Assembly (NCBI RefSeq): GCF_013408665.1
Contig: NZ_JACCCL010000004.1
Coordinates: 1 to 64,000 of the forward strand
DNA: 64,000 nucleotides
Reading direction: 5' to 3'
Source: Sporosarcina sp. JAI121
Lineage (GTDB): Bacteria > Bacillota > Bacilli > Bacillales_A > Planococcaceae
Shown: positions 31,342 to 39,941 of the stretch, in pieces
How the letters are laid out: each line of letters begins with the position of its first letter
Position numbering within the stretch: position 1 is the first letter of the stretch
Notes under the pieces: model-generated
What the model saw: only the letters and a program-made list of their open reading frames with translations
What the model was told of the DNA's origin: nothing
Database searches by the model: none
Translations under genes and position numbers: made by a program

Positions 31342-32363
31342 CACTTGAAATACTCGGAATATCCGTATTATGGACGTTCCTGTTCGGTTATATTCTAATC
31401 GGTGCCATTGACTTCGGGGCAGGTTTTTTCAATGCCTACAGCTTAATCACTGGCCGTCAGCGGATTTTAACGAACATCATCCAGCGTTATTTATCACCGG
31501 TCTGGGAAGTGACAAACGTTTTCCTAGTGTTCTTCTTTGTAGGAATCATTGGATTTTTCCCGAAAACAGCATTTTATTATGGAACGACGCTGTTGGTCCC
31601 TGTCAGCATCGGGATTATTCTGCTCGCAATCCGTGGTTCTTATTATGCATTTGAAACATATGGAGCGCGCGGACATAAAGGCTATTCATTCATGTATGGT
31701 CTGGCCGGAATACTCATTCCAGCTTCGCTTTCCATTGTTCTGACGATTTCGGAAGGCGGCTTCATCGACATGGTGGACGGTAATCCTGTGCTCGATTATT
31801 GGAGATTGTTCACAAGTCCGTTGACGTGGGCGATCGTCGTGCTTAGCATAGCCGCAACGCTTTATATATCCGCCGTATTCCTGACCTGGTATGCAAATAA
31901 AGCGCATGATACAGACGCGACGAATCTACTTCGGAAATATGCGCTCATCTGGGCATTACCGACAATCATCACAGCGGGTGGCATCATTTTTGAACTGAGA
32001 AATCACAATCCGGAACATTACAGTCATATCCAGTCATTCTGGCCGATGTTCCTCCTGTCATTCATCATGTTCGTCGGAACGGTTTGGCTGCTGTGGAAAC
32101 GCAGTAAATACGGGCTCGCTTTCATGTTGTTGGTGGGGCAGTTCGCATTTGCCTTCTTCGGTTACGGCGCGTCTCATTATCCATATTTGCTGTATCCATA
32201 CTTGACGATTTACGACAGCTTCACGAACCCGGCCATGGCCATCTCGCTCATTGTGGTGTTCATCATGGGACTTGGGCTTCTGATTCCGTCATTGTACTTG
32301 CTCATGCGACTATTCCTGTTCGATAAAGACTACGTCCGCGGAAAAGGCGATTACCACGCATAA
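31338..32363 (+). CDS. cydB: Cytochrome bd oxidase subunit II (YthB/CydB type)
   Basis: Second subunit of the bd oxidase, 341 residues, about eight to nine membrane segments. The N-terminus LFGYILIGAIDFGAGFFNAYSL contains the conserved acidic and glycine residues of CydB. It has RGSYYAFETYG and a C-terminal GYGASHYPYLLYP segment. It overlaps cydA (ATGA) and is followed 13 bp later by cydS. Confidence 0.94.
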   Translation: MTLEILGISVLWTFLFGYILIGAIDFGAGFFNAYSLITGRQRILTNIIQRYLSPVWEVTNVFLVFFFVGIIGFFPKTAFYYGTTLLVPVSIGIILLAIRGSYYAFETYGARGHKGYSFMYGLAGILIPASLSIVLTISEGGFIDMVDGNPVLDYWRLFTSPLTWAIVVLSIAATLYISAVFLTWYANKAHDTDATNLLRKYALIWALPTIITAGGIIFELRNHNPEHYSHIQSFWPMFLLSFIMFVGTVWLLWKRSKYGLAFMLLVGQFAFAFFGYGASHYPYLLYPYLTIYDSFTNPAMAISLIVVFIMGLGLLIPSLYLLMRLFLFDKDYVRGKGDYHA

Positions 32364-32376
32364 GGAGGAACGCTAC

Positions 32377-32496
32377 ATGACTCACTTTCTAATGTTTTAC
32401 GCACCCTTCATCGTCCTTATCGGGGGACTCGTCGCTGCATTTGTCATTGCACCGATGGACGGGGCAGTAAATAAACAAATTGAAGATGATAAGTAA
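32377..32496 (+). CDS. cydS: Small cytochrome bd oxidase subunit CydS
   Basis: A 39-residue protein from ATG 32377 with AAGGAGG seven bases upstream. The N-terminus HFLMFYAPFIVLIGG followed by LVAAFVIAP resembles CydS, the third subunit of the Geobacillus thermodenitrificans bd oxidase (which has FLIMYAP and VAAF in the same arrangement). It has one membrane span and an acidic tail (IEDDK). It is the last gene of the cyd operon and closes with a terminator. Assignment is by pattern and context. Confidence 0.85.
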   Translation: MTHFLMFYAPFIVLIGGLVAAFVIAPMDGAVNKQIEDDK

Positions 32497-32504
32497 GAGG
32501 AGGG

Positions 32505-32533
32505 CAGACGTCTTTGTGGCGTCTGTTTTTTTT
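32505..32533 (+). terminator. Terminator of the cyd operon
   Basis: CAGACG pairs with CGTCTG across a 9-base loop, then T8. The segment GCGTCTGTTTTTT is repeated at 32691-32703, flanking the 21-bp repeat units. Confidence 0.8.
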
Positions 32534-32560
32534 GTTGTAGTGATCATTCATAACGGTATA

Positions 32561-32623
32561 GACCGACCATATAAGTTAGTGAAGCGACCATATTCAAGTG
32601 CAGACCGACCATATAAGTTAATG
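32561..32623 (-). repeat. 21-bp repeat units, three copies
   Basis: Three consecutive 21-bp units read on the minus strand as ATGGTCGGTC or ATGGTCGCTT followed by variable bases. The core and the 21-bp period are the same as in the array at 595-804. The copies lie between two near-identical GCGTCTGTTTTTT segments. Confidence 0.7.
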
Positions 32624-32752
32624 AACCAATCAAACCAAATTCGCTCTCACGCCATCAAGTACACCCATTCACTAACAGATCCCATCTCAGCGTCTGTTTT
32701 TTCACCCATAGCGTGGTAAACTATAGTCATCAGAAATTTGGAGGAAAAAATA

Positions 32753-34114
32753 ATGTCTTTTAGTGTAAATAGAAATGATAAAATGAATGTGTTTATAGAA
32801 GATTTAACGCATGATGGCTCGGGTGTAGCGAAAGTGGATGGCTATCCGCTTTTCATTCCAGGTGCCCTGCCAGGAGAAGAGGTTGACATACAAGTAGGAA
32901 AGACGTTGAAAAACTATGGTTTTGCCCGGTTGCTAAATATAACGAAAGCTTCGCCTGACCGTGTTGACCCGCCATGCCATGTATTCTGGGAATGTGGCGG
33001 ATGCCAGATGCAACACTTGTCATATGAAGGACAACTTGTACAAAAACGTAAAACGGTCCGTGATGTTTTGGACCGAATTGGAAAGCTGCCGCATGTACCT
33101 GTACATCCGGTGAAAGGAATGGATAATCCATGGCGTTACCGCAATAAATCACAAATACCATTCGGTGAGCGGGATGGCAAAGTCGTTTCCGGCTTTTATA
33201 GATCCCGTACACATCACATCGTCGACACAGACGTCTGCATCATCCAAAGTGACGAGGCGGATGACTTAATGGCTATGTTGAAGCACGAATTGCACGCACT
33301 AGGCTTGGATACTTACGATGAAAAGACGAACCTGGGGATGCTGCGGCACTTAATTGTCCGCAAAGGACGTGCGACAGGCGAAATAATGGTCGTTTTAGTG
33401 ACGCGTAAAAAGAAATTTACGCAAAAAGACGCAGTAATAGAACTTATTAAACGGATTGTGCCAAATGTAACGTCCATTATGCAAAACGTGAACGCTGAGA
33501 AAACGAACGTCATTTTCGGTGATGAAACAATTTTACTGCACGGAAAACCGGTCATCGTCGATTCAATAGGCGACATCGATTTTGAAATATCCGCCCGTTC
33601 CTTCTATCAAGTGAATCCGGAACAAACGGAAGTACTTTACGGGCAGGCGCTCGACTACGCACAACTGACGGGAGACGAATCCGTCATCGATGCCTATTGC
33701 GGAATAGGAACAATTTCCTTATTCATCGCACAAAAAGCCAAAGAGGTTTATGGCGTTGAAATTGTCCCGCAAGCTATCGAAGATGCAAAACGCAATGCAG
33801 AATTAAACGGTATCGACAATGCCTATTTCGAAGCAGGTCCTGCTGAAGTCATCATCCCGAAATGGTATGCAAACGGCAAGCGATTCGACGTGTTAGTCGT
33901 CGATCCGCCCCGCAAAGGTTGCGACGAAGAATTATTGAAAACAATATTGGAATACAAACCTAAACGTGTAGTCTATGTATCGTGTAACCCAGGTACGCTT
34001 GCGCGGGACTTGCGGATTCTAGAAGACGGCGGCTATCGCACACAGGAAGTGCAGCCGGTGGATATGTTCCCGCATTCAAGTCATGTTGAGTGTGTGGCTT
34101 GGTTGGAGATTTAA
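32753..34114 (+). CDS. rlmCD: 23S rRNA (uracil-5-)-methyltransferase RlmCD-like
   Basis: A SAM-dependent RNA m5U methyltransferase of the TrmA/RlmD family, 453 residues, like B. subtilis YefA (RlmCD, U747 and U1939). The N-terminal TRAM domain covers residues about 5-62. The Fe-S cysteines are in [14 protein letters not shown], with a later cysteine in DTDVCIIQ. The SAM motif is [11 protein letters not shown], followed by [12 protein letters not shown] and the catalytic [11 protein letters not shown]. It ends [14 protein letters not shown] 32753 follows TTGGAGG; the upstream TTG lies in the RBS. Position next to dgkB is conserved apart from the Nudix and cyd insertion. Confidence 0.95.
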   Translation: MSFSVNRNDKMNVFIEDLTHDGSGVAKVDGYPLFIPGALPGEEVDIQVGKTLKNYGFARLLNITKASPDRVDPPCHVFWECGGCQMQHLSYEGQLVQKRKTVRDVLDRIGKLPHVPVHPVKGMDNPWRYRNKSQIPFGERDGKVVSGFYRSRTHHIVDTDVCIIQSDEADDLMAMLKHELHALGLDTYDEKTNLGMLRHLIVRKGRATGEIMVVLVTRKKKFTQKDAVIELIKRIVPNVTSIMQNVNAEKTNVIFGDETILLHGKPVIVDSIGDIDFEISARSFYQVNPEQTEVLYGQALDYAQLTGDESVIDAYCGIGTISLFIAQKAKEVYGVEIVPQAIEDAKRNAELNGIDNAYFEAGPAEVIIPKWYANGKRFDVLVVDPPRKGCDEELLKTILEYKPKRVVYVSCNPGTLARDLRILEDGGYRTQEVQPVDMFPHSSHVECVAWLEI

Positions 34115-34399
34115 TTGTAGATACAAAATAAACTCTTGCACTGTAAAATAAAGTCCTATGCCGTTTTGCCCTCTTACCTCATCAATTCCTGGATTCGTGT
34201 TCCTTTTCGAATAAAAATCATTAGTATAAATCGAAAAAAGCGGTCAAAACATGAACGAAAATGTGTGAAAATGAGAGATAGGTATCGTGACTTTTTTAAA
34301 AACGACAATAATTAATAAACTTATCCAGTCTATCCGTATAACCTTGTAAAATTTAGAGTTGCAAAGAATAGAAATAAATGTATAAAGATGGTGCTAGTT

Positions 34400-35053
34400 A
34401 TGAAAGTTGAAATCGGAAATAAAAGTATTGACTTTGATGTTCAGTATGGAAATAGGAAGAATTTATCCATTCATATAGATTCGTTTGGTTTCATAACTGT
34501 TAAAGCTCCCAAAGACACAAGTAAAGAAATTATTGTCAGTGTAATGGAGAGTAAAGGAAAAAGGATACTGGAGAAAATACATGAAATAGAAGTAGCTCGA
34601 GAAATCCCAAAGGCAAGAGAGTATCACGCCCAAGGGAAGTTCTTATACCTCGGGAAAGAGTGTTTTCTTCATGAATTAATAGATAGTAGTGGGTTAAATG
34701 AAGAGGCACTTAAAAGAAATCTCAAGAAGTTCTATATCAATAGCTGTAGGACAATTGTGGGAGAACGGATAAAAGTATTTCAAAAACAACTGAAAGTGAA
34801 GCCCAAGATTATTGAAATAGTAGAGTCTAAAGCCAAGTGGGGTAGTTGTAGTTCGGATAAAAAGCTAACCTTTAATTATCGTCTGGCGATGGCACCAATT
34901 GAAGTTATCGATTATGTGATAATTCATGAACTATGTCATTTAATTCACATGAATCATGATCGATCATTTTGGAGACGTGTTGGAAGTATTATGCCGAATT
35001 ATAAAGAGAAGGAAGAGTATTTGGCTAGGAACGGGCATTTAATGTCACTTTAA
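34400..35053 (+). CDS. YgjP-like (DUF45/M48-type) zinc metallopeptidase
   Basis: About 217 residues. The zinc motif HELCH with a third histidine ten residues later is visible in IIHELCHLIHMNHDRSFW near residues 179-196, and KWGSCSSDKKLTFNYRLAMAP precedes it, a signature of the YgjP/DUF45 family. The N-terminus is a beta-rich region (VQYGNRKNLSIHID). ATG 34400 or 34388 could be the start; neither has a strong RBS. Base composition is AT-richer than the flanking rlmCD gene. Family members often accompany mobile or restriction loci, though none is seen here. The substrate is unknown. Confidence 0.85.
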   Translation: MKVEIGNKSIDFDVQYGNRKNLSIHIDSFGFITVKAPKDTSKEIIVSVMESKGKRILEKIHEIEVAREIPKAREYHAQGKFLYLGKECFLHELIDSSGLNEEALKRNLKKFYINSCRTIVGERIKVFQKQLKVKPKIIEIVESKAKWGSCSSDKKLTFNYRLAMAPIEVIDYVIIHELCHLIHMNHDRSFWRRVGSIMPNYKEKEEYLARNGHLMSL

Positions 35054-35170
35054 AAATGCGGTTACAATTGGAAAAGAAATATAAAAGGGAATTTTTCAGG
35101 TGTAATACTTTAAAATGTTAATACTCTCTTCGATTTTGGGTGCTTTTCTAAATCTAACCTGCCCTTTTCT

Positions 35171-35205
35171 TCTTCAAGTGACAGGTAGTTTAATTGAATA
35201 ATGGT
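35171..35205. repeat. CTAACGG/GTTAG-type palindromic repeat, degenerate copy
   Basis: TTCTTCAAGTGACAGGTAG followed by TTTAATTGAATAATGG. It resembles the copies at 36141-36170, 36930-36968 and 38027-38065. Confidence 0.45.
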
Positions 35206-35260
35206 ATAAACAATGTCATCATTTTAGGCTTTTATTCATACTATATTTTGGGGTGAAAAA

Positions 35261-35701
35261 ATGCCAAGAGTGAAATACCGAGATTCAGACGTTGACTTAA
35301 TGGCAAGGATGATGAGAGCAGAAGCCGAAGGTGAAGGTAAACAAGGAATGTTATACGTGGGAAATGTAATTGTAAACCGTCTTGTGGCGGATTGTTTGGA
35401 CTTCAGAGATGTAAGATCCATTGAACAAGTCATTTTTCAAGTACAAGGTGGAAATTATTCTTTTGAGGCTGTTCAAAAAGGTAATTTATTTTATGAAAGA
35501 GCGAGACCTGTTGAAAAGAGATTAGCAAAACAAACTTTGGATTACTGGAGAGACCACCCAGGGAAATATGCTCTTTGGTACTTTAATCCATATGCTCCAT
35601 GCCCTCCAACATGGTACGATCAACCTTTTTCTGGTCAATTTAAAAATCATTGTTATTATGAACCAATAGCTGGAACATGTGAAAGTGTTTATATCGGTTA
35701 G
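35261..35701 (+). CDS. cwlJ: Cell wall hydrolase CwlJ
   Basis: A spore cortex-lytic hydrolase of the SleB/CwlJ Hydrolase_2 family, 146 residues. CwlJ lacks a signal peptide and acts in the spore coat during germination, typically in response to Ca-dipicolinate. The key pattern is MARMMRAEAEGEGKQGMLYVGNVIVNR near residue 15, where the catalytic glutamate lies in AEAEGEG, and ALWYFNPYAPCPPTW near 105. GGGGTG precedes the ATG. No gerQ homologue is adjacent. It confirms a spore-forming host. Confidence 0.94.
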   Translation: MPRVKYRDSDVDLMARMMRAEAEGEGKQGMLYVGNVIVNRLVADCLDFRDVRSIEQVIFQVQGGNYSFEAVQKGNLFYERARPVEKRLAKQTLDYWRDHPGKYALWYFNPYAPCPPTWYDQPFSGQFKNHCYYEPIAGTCESVYIG

Positions 35702-36216
35702 GTTGTCTGGTAACTATTATTAATACCGGAGTTTTTTGCGATTTTTCCTTTTTAGTGTTTTGAATAGAACATTTTTAGTCGGAGGTACTGGTTGCCAACA
35801 AAACACGTTCCATTCAGTTATTGAATGAGACGTGTTATTTTTATTGTTTTATTATGGAAAGGGGAAATCAAAACTAAAATTTGTAGAAACAAGCTGTATG
35901 CCTACCCGAAAGCCAATGTCAATTTATCTGAGCAAACATTGTGAAGATTAGTCGTTCATAAATCGTTGGATTAGAACACTTATTAAAAGCGTAAAGAGGA
36001 AATAGAAAAAATTAATTAATTGGAGACGTCAGAATCGCACTAGATGCTTCTATTAATAATCGACGGAATATTGAGTTAATGGTGAAGATAATGTCTTGCA
36101 AATAGTGGGGTTTAGGTTAAAATAGAACTAACAAAGTCGCTTTCAACTAACGGACAGGTTAGTTGCACAAGAATTTATGGAAGTCTATTTTGAATGTAAA
36201 GAAAGGAGGGATAAAT
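35702..36216. other. Intergenic region after cwlJ
   Basis: No gene seen. It holds a probable terminator hairpin at 35819-35857 (AACACGT and CATTCA pairing with TGAATG and ACGTGTT, then T5). One palindromic repeat copy lies at 36141-36170 (TTTCAACTAACGGACAGG then TTAGTTG). Confidence 0.6.
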
Positions 36217-36816
36217 GTGGTTGAAATTTCAAGTGATATTAAAAAAATAGAAATAAAAAGTAAAATGAATCAGTTGTTTGAGGACCAAAAAAATAATCAC
36301 CTTCATGTCCTGTATAAGTATAATGGAATAGAAAATTACATTATACAGATTTTGAATTACATTGAAGAAGGCATTGCAGCGGGAGATTACGTGATTCTCA
36401 TTGAGAATTCTCGTCTATATCCTATTATTCAAAAAGAACTGAGCACCCGTTTATCGAAAGATCAAATGGAGTTCATACACTATGTAAATAGCCTCGAATT
36501 CTATTGGTCAAGTGGCAGTTATCATCCTCCTTCAATCGCTGAGTATTTTAGTAAAACAGTTCAGCCCTATGTGGAAAATAAAATTTCTTTCCGAGCGTGG
36601 GCACATGTCGAGTGGGCCACTATGAAAGAGCCGCTGCATCTCATAGAAGATTTAGAGAAAATAGTAGACGAAGCTGTAAATCAACTGTCATTTCAACTAA
36701 TTTGTGCGTACGAAGGAAATAAAATGCCAGACTACCTCAAAACGATTTTGATGGAAACACACCCTTATGTGCTACTAGAAGACGATTTCATCGTCTCGAA
36801 CCAATATCAGTCATAG
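36217..36816 (+). CDS. MEDS domain-containing protein
   Basis: A 199-residue protein with the MEDS (methanogen/methylotroph, DcmR sensory) domain. Recognisable parts are HVLYKYNGIENYIIQILNYIEEGIAAGD, VILIENSRLYPIIQKEL and the C-terminal LICAYEGNKMPDYL. The GTG at 36217 is chosen because AAAGGAGGG lies eight bases upstream; a longer frame from 36163 would include that RBS. MEDS proteins in Bacillota often accompany sigma-B-like or sporulation sensing proteins; here it stands alone. Function is inferred only as sensory. Confidence 0.82.
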   Translation: MVEISSDIKKIEIKSKMNQLFEDQKNNHLHVLYKYNGIENYIIQILNYIEEGIAAGDYVILIENSRLYPIIQKELSTRLSKDQMEFIHYVNSLEFYWSSGSYHPPSIAEYFSKTVQPYVENKISFRAWAHVEWATMKEPLHLIEDLEKIVDEAVNQLSFQLICAYEGNKMPDYLKTILMETHPYVLLEDDFIVSNQYQS

Positions 36817-37244
36817 TAGGCAGTGAAATAAAACACGCTTAGGAGATTTTCCTTAGCGTGTTTTATTTTACCGCTGCAAGGTTTTTTTATTGAACTAATG
36901 GGTGCTTTAATTGAACAATAGTAATGCCTTTTCTTCTTAAAGTAACGAAACAGGTTAGTTGAAGAATCGAGTATTTGTGCCTAACAATATGTGCAACTTA
37001 ATACAGTAATACCATGATTCTAAGCATTGTAAGCGACTGTAATAGAAGGCATTGTAAAATAGTATTTTCTTACCACCAGTTAAAGAACCAAGTGCCAACA
37101 TGTATTATGTGAATAACATGCATGACACTCATGTGCGTAGACGACAGTTATGCTGACAAATGGTAGTTTGTTATAGGATAATGGTAATGTAGTTGAAGGT
37201 CAAAATATTATGGCGAAACTCTAAAAAGAAGGAAGTGCTAAACG
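36817..37244. other. Intergenic region before the AlkD-like gene
   Basis: No gene seen. A terminator for the MEDS gene lies at 36826-36870 (AAATAAAACACGCTTAGG stem, then T-rich). A palindromic repeat copy lies at 36930-36968. Confidence 0.6.
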
Positions 37245-37952
37245 ATGAATTTGGAAACGGTCATGCTAGAGCTTGAAGCCCTTGGCAAGGAACGAACTAA
37301 AAAAATGTACATATCAAATGGTGCGCATGAGCCGCTTTTTGGCGCAGCTACAGGCGCTATGAAACCAATCGCTAGGAAAATAAAAATAAATCACCGGTTA
37401 GCTGAAGAGCTTTATGCCACAGGGAACTACGATGCAATGTACTTTGCAGGCATTATTGCAGACCCAAAAGCCATGACTGAGTCGGATTATGATCGCTGGA
37501 TGGATGCGGCGTATTTTTATATGCTGTCCGATTATGTAGTGGCTGTAACTTTATCAGAGTCAGATATTGCACAAGAAGTTGCTGATAAATGGATCGCAAG
37601 CGGTGAAGAGCTGAGAATGTCAGCGGGCTGGAGTTGCTACTGTTGGCTTTTGGGGAATCGACTAGACGTTGAATTTTCAGAAAGCAAGATATCCAGCATG
37701 CTTGATGTAGTGAAAAATACGATTCACGATTCGCCAGAACGAACGAAATCCGCTATGAATAATTTTATAAACACCGTGGGGATTTCATATTTGCCGCTCC
37801 ATGAAAAGGCAGTCGAGACAGCAAAGGCAATAGGTACAGTAGAAGTCAAACGGGACAAGAAAAAAAGCAGTCTCTTAAATTCTTACGAAAGTATTCAAAA
37901 AGAAGTCGATAGAGGAAAGCTTGGTTTTAAACGCAAGTATGTAAGATGTTAA
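37245..37952 (+). CDS. AlkD-like DNA alkylation repair protein
   Basis: A HEAT-repeat protein of 235 residues of the AlkD/DNA alkylation repair family. It has KMYISNGAHEPLFGAATGAMKPIARKIK near the N-terminus and helical repeats through LAEELYATGNYDAMYFAGIIADP. Such proteins excise bulky alkylated bases in AlkD itself; this branch is less studied and the glycosylase activity is an inference. GAAGGAAG precedes the ATG. Monocistronic in an accessory region. Confidence 0.85.
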   Translation: MNLETVMLELEALGKERTKKMYISNGAHEPLFGAATGAMKPIARKIKINHRLAEELYATGNYDAMYFAGIIADPKAMTESDYDRWMDAAYFYMLSDYVVAVTLSESDIAQEVADKWIASGEELRMSAGWSCYCWLLGNRLDVEFSESKISSMLDVVKNTIHDSPERTKSAMNNFINTVGISYLPLHEKAVETAKAIGTVEVKRDKKKSSLLNSYESIQKEVDRGKLGFKRKYVRC

Positions 37953-38026
37953 GAGTAGTCCGACATCGCGAAACGATTTGCAATTATCGAGGACATCTAT
38001 CCAATAAGGATTTATCGCTATTATTG

Positions 38027-38065
38027 TTGAAATTCTAAAACTAACGGGGCTGGTTTGTTGAAGAC
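38027..38065. repeat. CTAACGG/GTTAG-type repeat copy
   Basis: AAACTAACGGGGCTGG followed by TTTGTTGAAGA. It matches the copy at 36141-36170 and lies just before the VOC gene fragment. Confidence 0.55.
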
Positions 38066-38093
38066 TAGATTTGGTAATACTGAATAAAGTATT

Positions 38094-38222
38094 ATGATAA
38101 ATTATGATAGGTTATTGAAAAACGGCGTGAAGTTTACTATAGAGCCGACAGAAAAGGGCGAATTCACAATAGCTGTCTTCGACGATCCATGCGGAAATCT
38201 TATTCAGATAATACAGAAGTAA
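38094..38222 (+). pseudogene. C-terminal fragment of a VOC (glyoxalase-like) protein
   Basis: A 42-codon frame that encodes YDRLLKNGVKFTIEP, then GEFTIAVFDDPCGNLIQI. This is the typical last beta-alpha-beta unit of a vicinal oxygen chelate protein, including the DPxGN motif. The N-terminal two thirds are missing and there is no RBS. It is most likely a remnant of a deleted gene, followed by a strong hairpin at 38229-38264. Confidence 0.75.
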
Positions 38223-38228
38223 CTTTAT

Positions 38229-38264
38229 GTATAACCCTGTCCTAATTTTAGGACGGGGTTATAC
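38229..38264 (+). terminator. Terminator hairpin after the VOC fragment
   Basis: GTATAACCC and TCCTAA pair with TTAGGA and GGGTTATAC. It is probably the original terminator of the lost VOC gene. Confidence 0.75.
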
Positions 38265-38301
38265 GTGTTTGATGTTTAAATATAAGTTTGTTCATACTAT
38301 C

Positions 38302-38343
38302 TTCACGACACATGTGAAGTGTATGGGTTGGTTGGAGATTTGA
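38302..38343 (+). pseudogene. Remnant of an RlmD-family gene 3' end
   Basis: The 33 bp at 38311-38343 match the last 33 bp of rlmCD (34082-34114) at 28 positions and encode HVKCMGWLEI followed by a stop, against [10 protein letters not shown] in rlmCD. Nothing of the rest of the gene is recognisable upstream. Confidence 0.65.
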
Positions 38344-38430
38344 AATGAAGTATTGAGTAGCTGGTGAAGAATCGAATTCAACTTGATTCTTCCCTTTTTG
38401 ATGGGGTGATTTAGGCAAATAAGACCACCA

Positions 38431-39072
38431 TCACCAATCCTCATGGACTCGAAATATGATATTACAAGTTGCATTTCCTGAAAGGCTCGCAATAGCTAAT
38501 GTAACTGGATTGGTCCCATTCAATACAGTATCGACCGGAAAACTTTGCTGTGCTGCGTGTTGTCCTCCTTTAACAAACCCGCTCATAAGTTTCATGCCGG
38601 TTGAGGAATTAATTGCGGTGGCAGAAACATCCGATTGACAGCATGTTTCTGATGAAGGGGTATCGCTAATATTTCCAAAGGACGCTCCAGTAAGTGTAGA
38701 ACCATATCTTAATTGCCATCTTAAGTCGGTGCTTGCAAGGATATCGAAGCTGCTGATTTGTACATTGACCGAGTTATTTCGATTTGAGCCATCAGGAAAA
38801 ATGGCTTTTCGTCGGAAGCTGATGGTTGGAACAAAGGCACCGGCTCCTACTGTCATATTTAAACGGCTTTCTGAGGTGATTCTATTCGTTGGTACAGTTG
38901 GACCGAGAACAGCATAAAATCTTCCCCGAACGTCTGTGGAAAATGAACCGCCAGATCCTCCGTTTTCGACACGTACACGAATTACCTGGTTTGGATCAGA
39001 AAGTAAAACTGCGTTAGTACCTTGGGTTTGACGGTGGCATACGACGATTTGTTGGAAATTTAAAGTGTTCAC
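38431..39072 (-). CDS. Hypothetical protein, possible surface or particle protein
   Basis: A 213-residue protein from GTG 39072, with no clear Shine-Dalgarno site and 15 bp after the upstream gene's end, so coupling is possible. It is rich in Gly, Ser, Thr and Asn, lacks a signal peptide, and has a cysteine pair in SETCCQSD. The pattern of short beta strands (IRVRVENGGSGGSF, WQLRYGSTLTG, CNIIFRVHEDW) suggests a beta-sandwich. I do not recognise the family. It sits with spore-type small genes on the minus strand, and a spore-surface or phage-like structural role is only a guess. Confidence 0.6.
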   Translation of the reverse strand: MNTLNFQQIVVCHRQTQGTNAVLLSDPNQVIRVRVENGGSGGSFSTDVRGRFYAVLGPTVPTNRITSESRLNMTVGAGAFVPTISFRRKAIFPDGSNRNNSVNVQISSFDILASTDLRWQLRYGSTLTGASFGNISDTPSSETCCQSDVSATAINSSTGMKLMSGFVKGGQHAAQQSFPVDTVLNGTNPVTLAIASLSGNATCNIIFRVHEDW

Positions 39073-39087
39073 AAATACAATACGGAA

Positions 39088-39638
39088 CTAAATGATTCCA
39101 TACTCATAGCCAAATCGTATTTGATACATTTTCCCTGCTGCTGTATCAAGTGAAAGTTTACTTGGCCCTGGCCCATTTAGTTGATCCTCATTCCATGAAG
39201 ACTGATAAATCTTGAATAATTCGACGCCGCTGTTGAGAACCGCGATAAAAATACCCGTAGAGTCTTGACCAAAGTAGGCTCCATTCGTTCCATCAAAATA
39301 CCCCCAGGTGGCTTTTGGGTTCCGGTCGGGGCCACGGGAACACGGATGGAAACACCAGCCTCGAATGAATTTCCTGGAAATAACTTTCCACGTTCAGCCG
39401 TATCTAAGATTGCTGAAGCATTTGAAGCAGGGCTCGTTGATAATTGATAGAACCCTTGTGTATTGGTAACTGTTCCGCTGCCTAGGGTGGAAATGACATC
39501 TCTTAATGCCGAAATGCCATAGTTGGATGTATAGTTGAAAAGCGGAGTCGCTTCAGCGGTTTGTAAACGATCAAACATGGAATTTAATGTTGGGGAAATC
39601 CCTGTTAAATTAATTACAGGCCAAATGAAGTCTGCCAT
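39088..39638 (-). pseudogene. Frameshifted virion-like or surface protein gene
   Basis: The frame opens at ATG 39638 behind GAGGAGG and encodes MADFIWPVINLTGISPTLN onward. Near 39315, in the run CCCAAAAGCC, the sensible reading switches frame. The first frame degenerates to low-quality sequence ending at 39177, while the alternative frame continues ATWGYFDGTNGAYFGQDSTG, then LFKIYQSSWNEDQLNGPGPS, and ends RFGYEYGII at 39088. One extra base would restore a gene of about 183 codons. The restored C-terminal part resembles beta-rich virion-like proteins (YFDGTNG, QSSWNEDQLNGPGPS). It is either a real one-base deletion or a homopolymer sequencing error. Confidence 0.7.
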
Positions 39639-39885
39639 GAGTGAATCCTCCTCGGTAAAAAAATAAGTCTATAAACATGTTTATTCCATTGCCATTCATT
39701 AAAGAATCGAAAAATACATTAGGTACAGTAATGTGAACAGTCAGGTGCTGTTATTATGTAGTGTCTATAATTGTATAGGTGACTGTCACCTTATGTTTAC
39801 GGTTCAGAAGCGGGCTTGTCCTCTTGAGACTTACTGTCACAAAGCGGTGGCGATGCCGTTTATCCTTTTTTATTTAAGCAAGTAG
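39639..39885. other. Upstream region of the particle-like gene
   Basis: No gene was recognised. It presumably holds the minus-strand promoter for the 39638 gene. The sequence is AT-rich with no obvious paired -35 and -10 boxes. Confidence 0.5.
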
Positions 39886-39939
39886 AAAGGCACCTTGTCC
39901 CGAAACAAAACGATATTGTTTCAGAACAAGGTACCTTTT
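39886..39939 (-). terminator. Terminator of the glycine-rich LSm-like gene
   Basis: AAAGGTACCTTGTTCTGAAAC pairs with GTTTCGGGACAAGGTGCCTTT on the minus strand, then T-rich. It directly follows the 84-residue gene. Confidence 0.85.
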
Positions 39940-39941
39940 CA

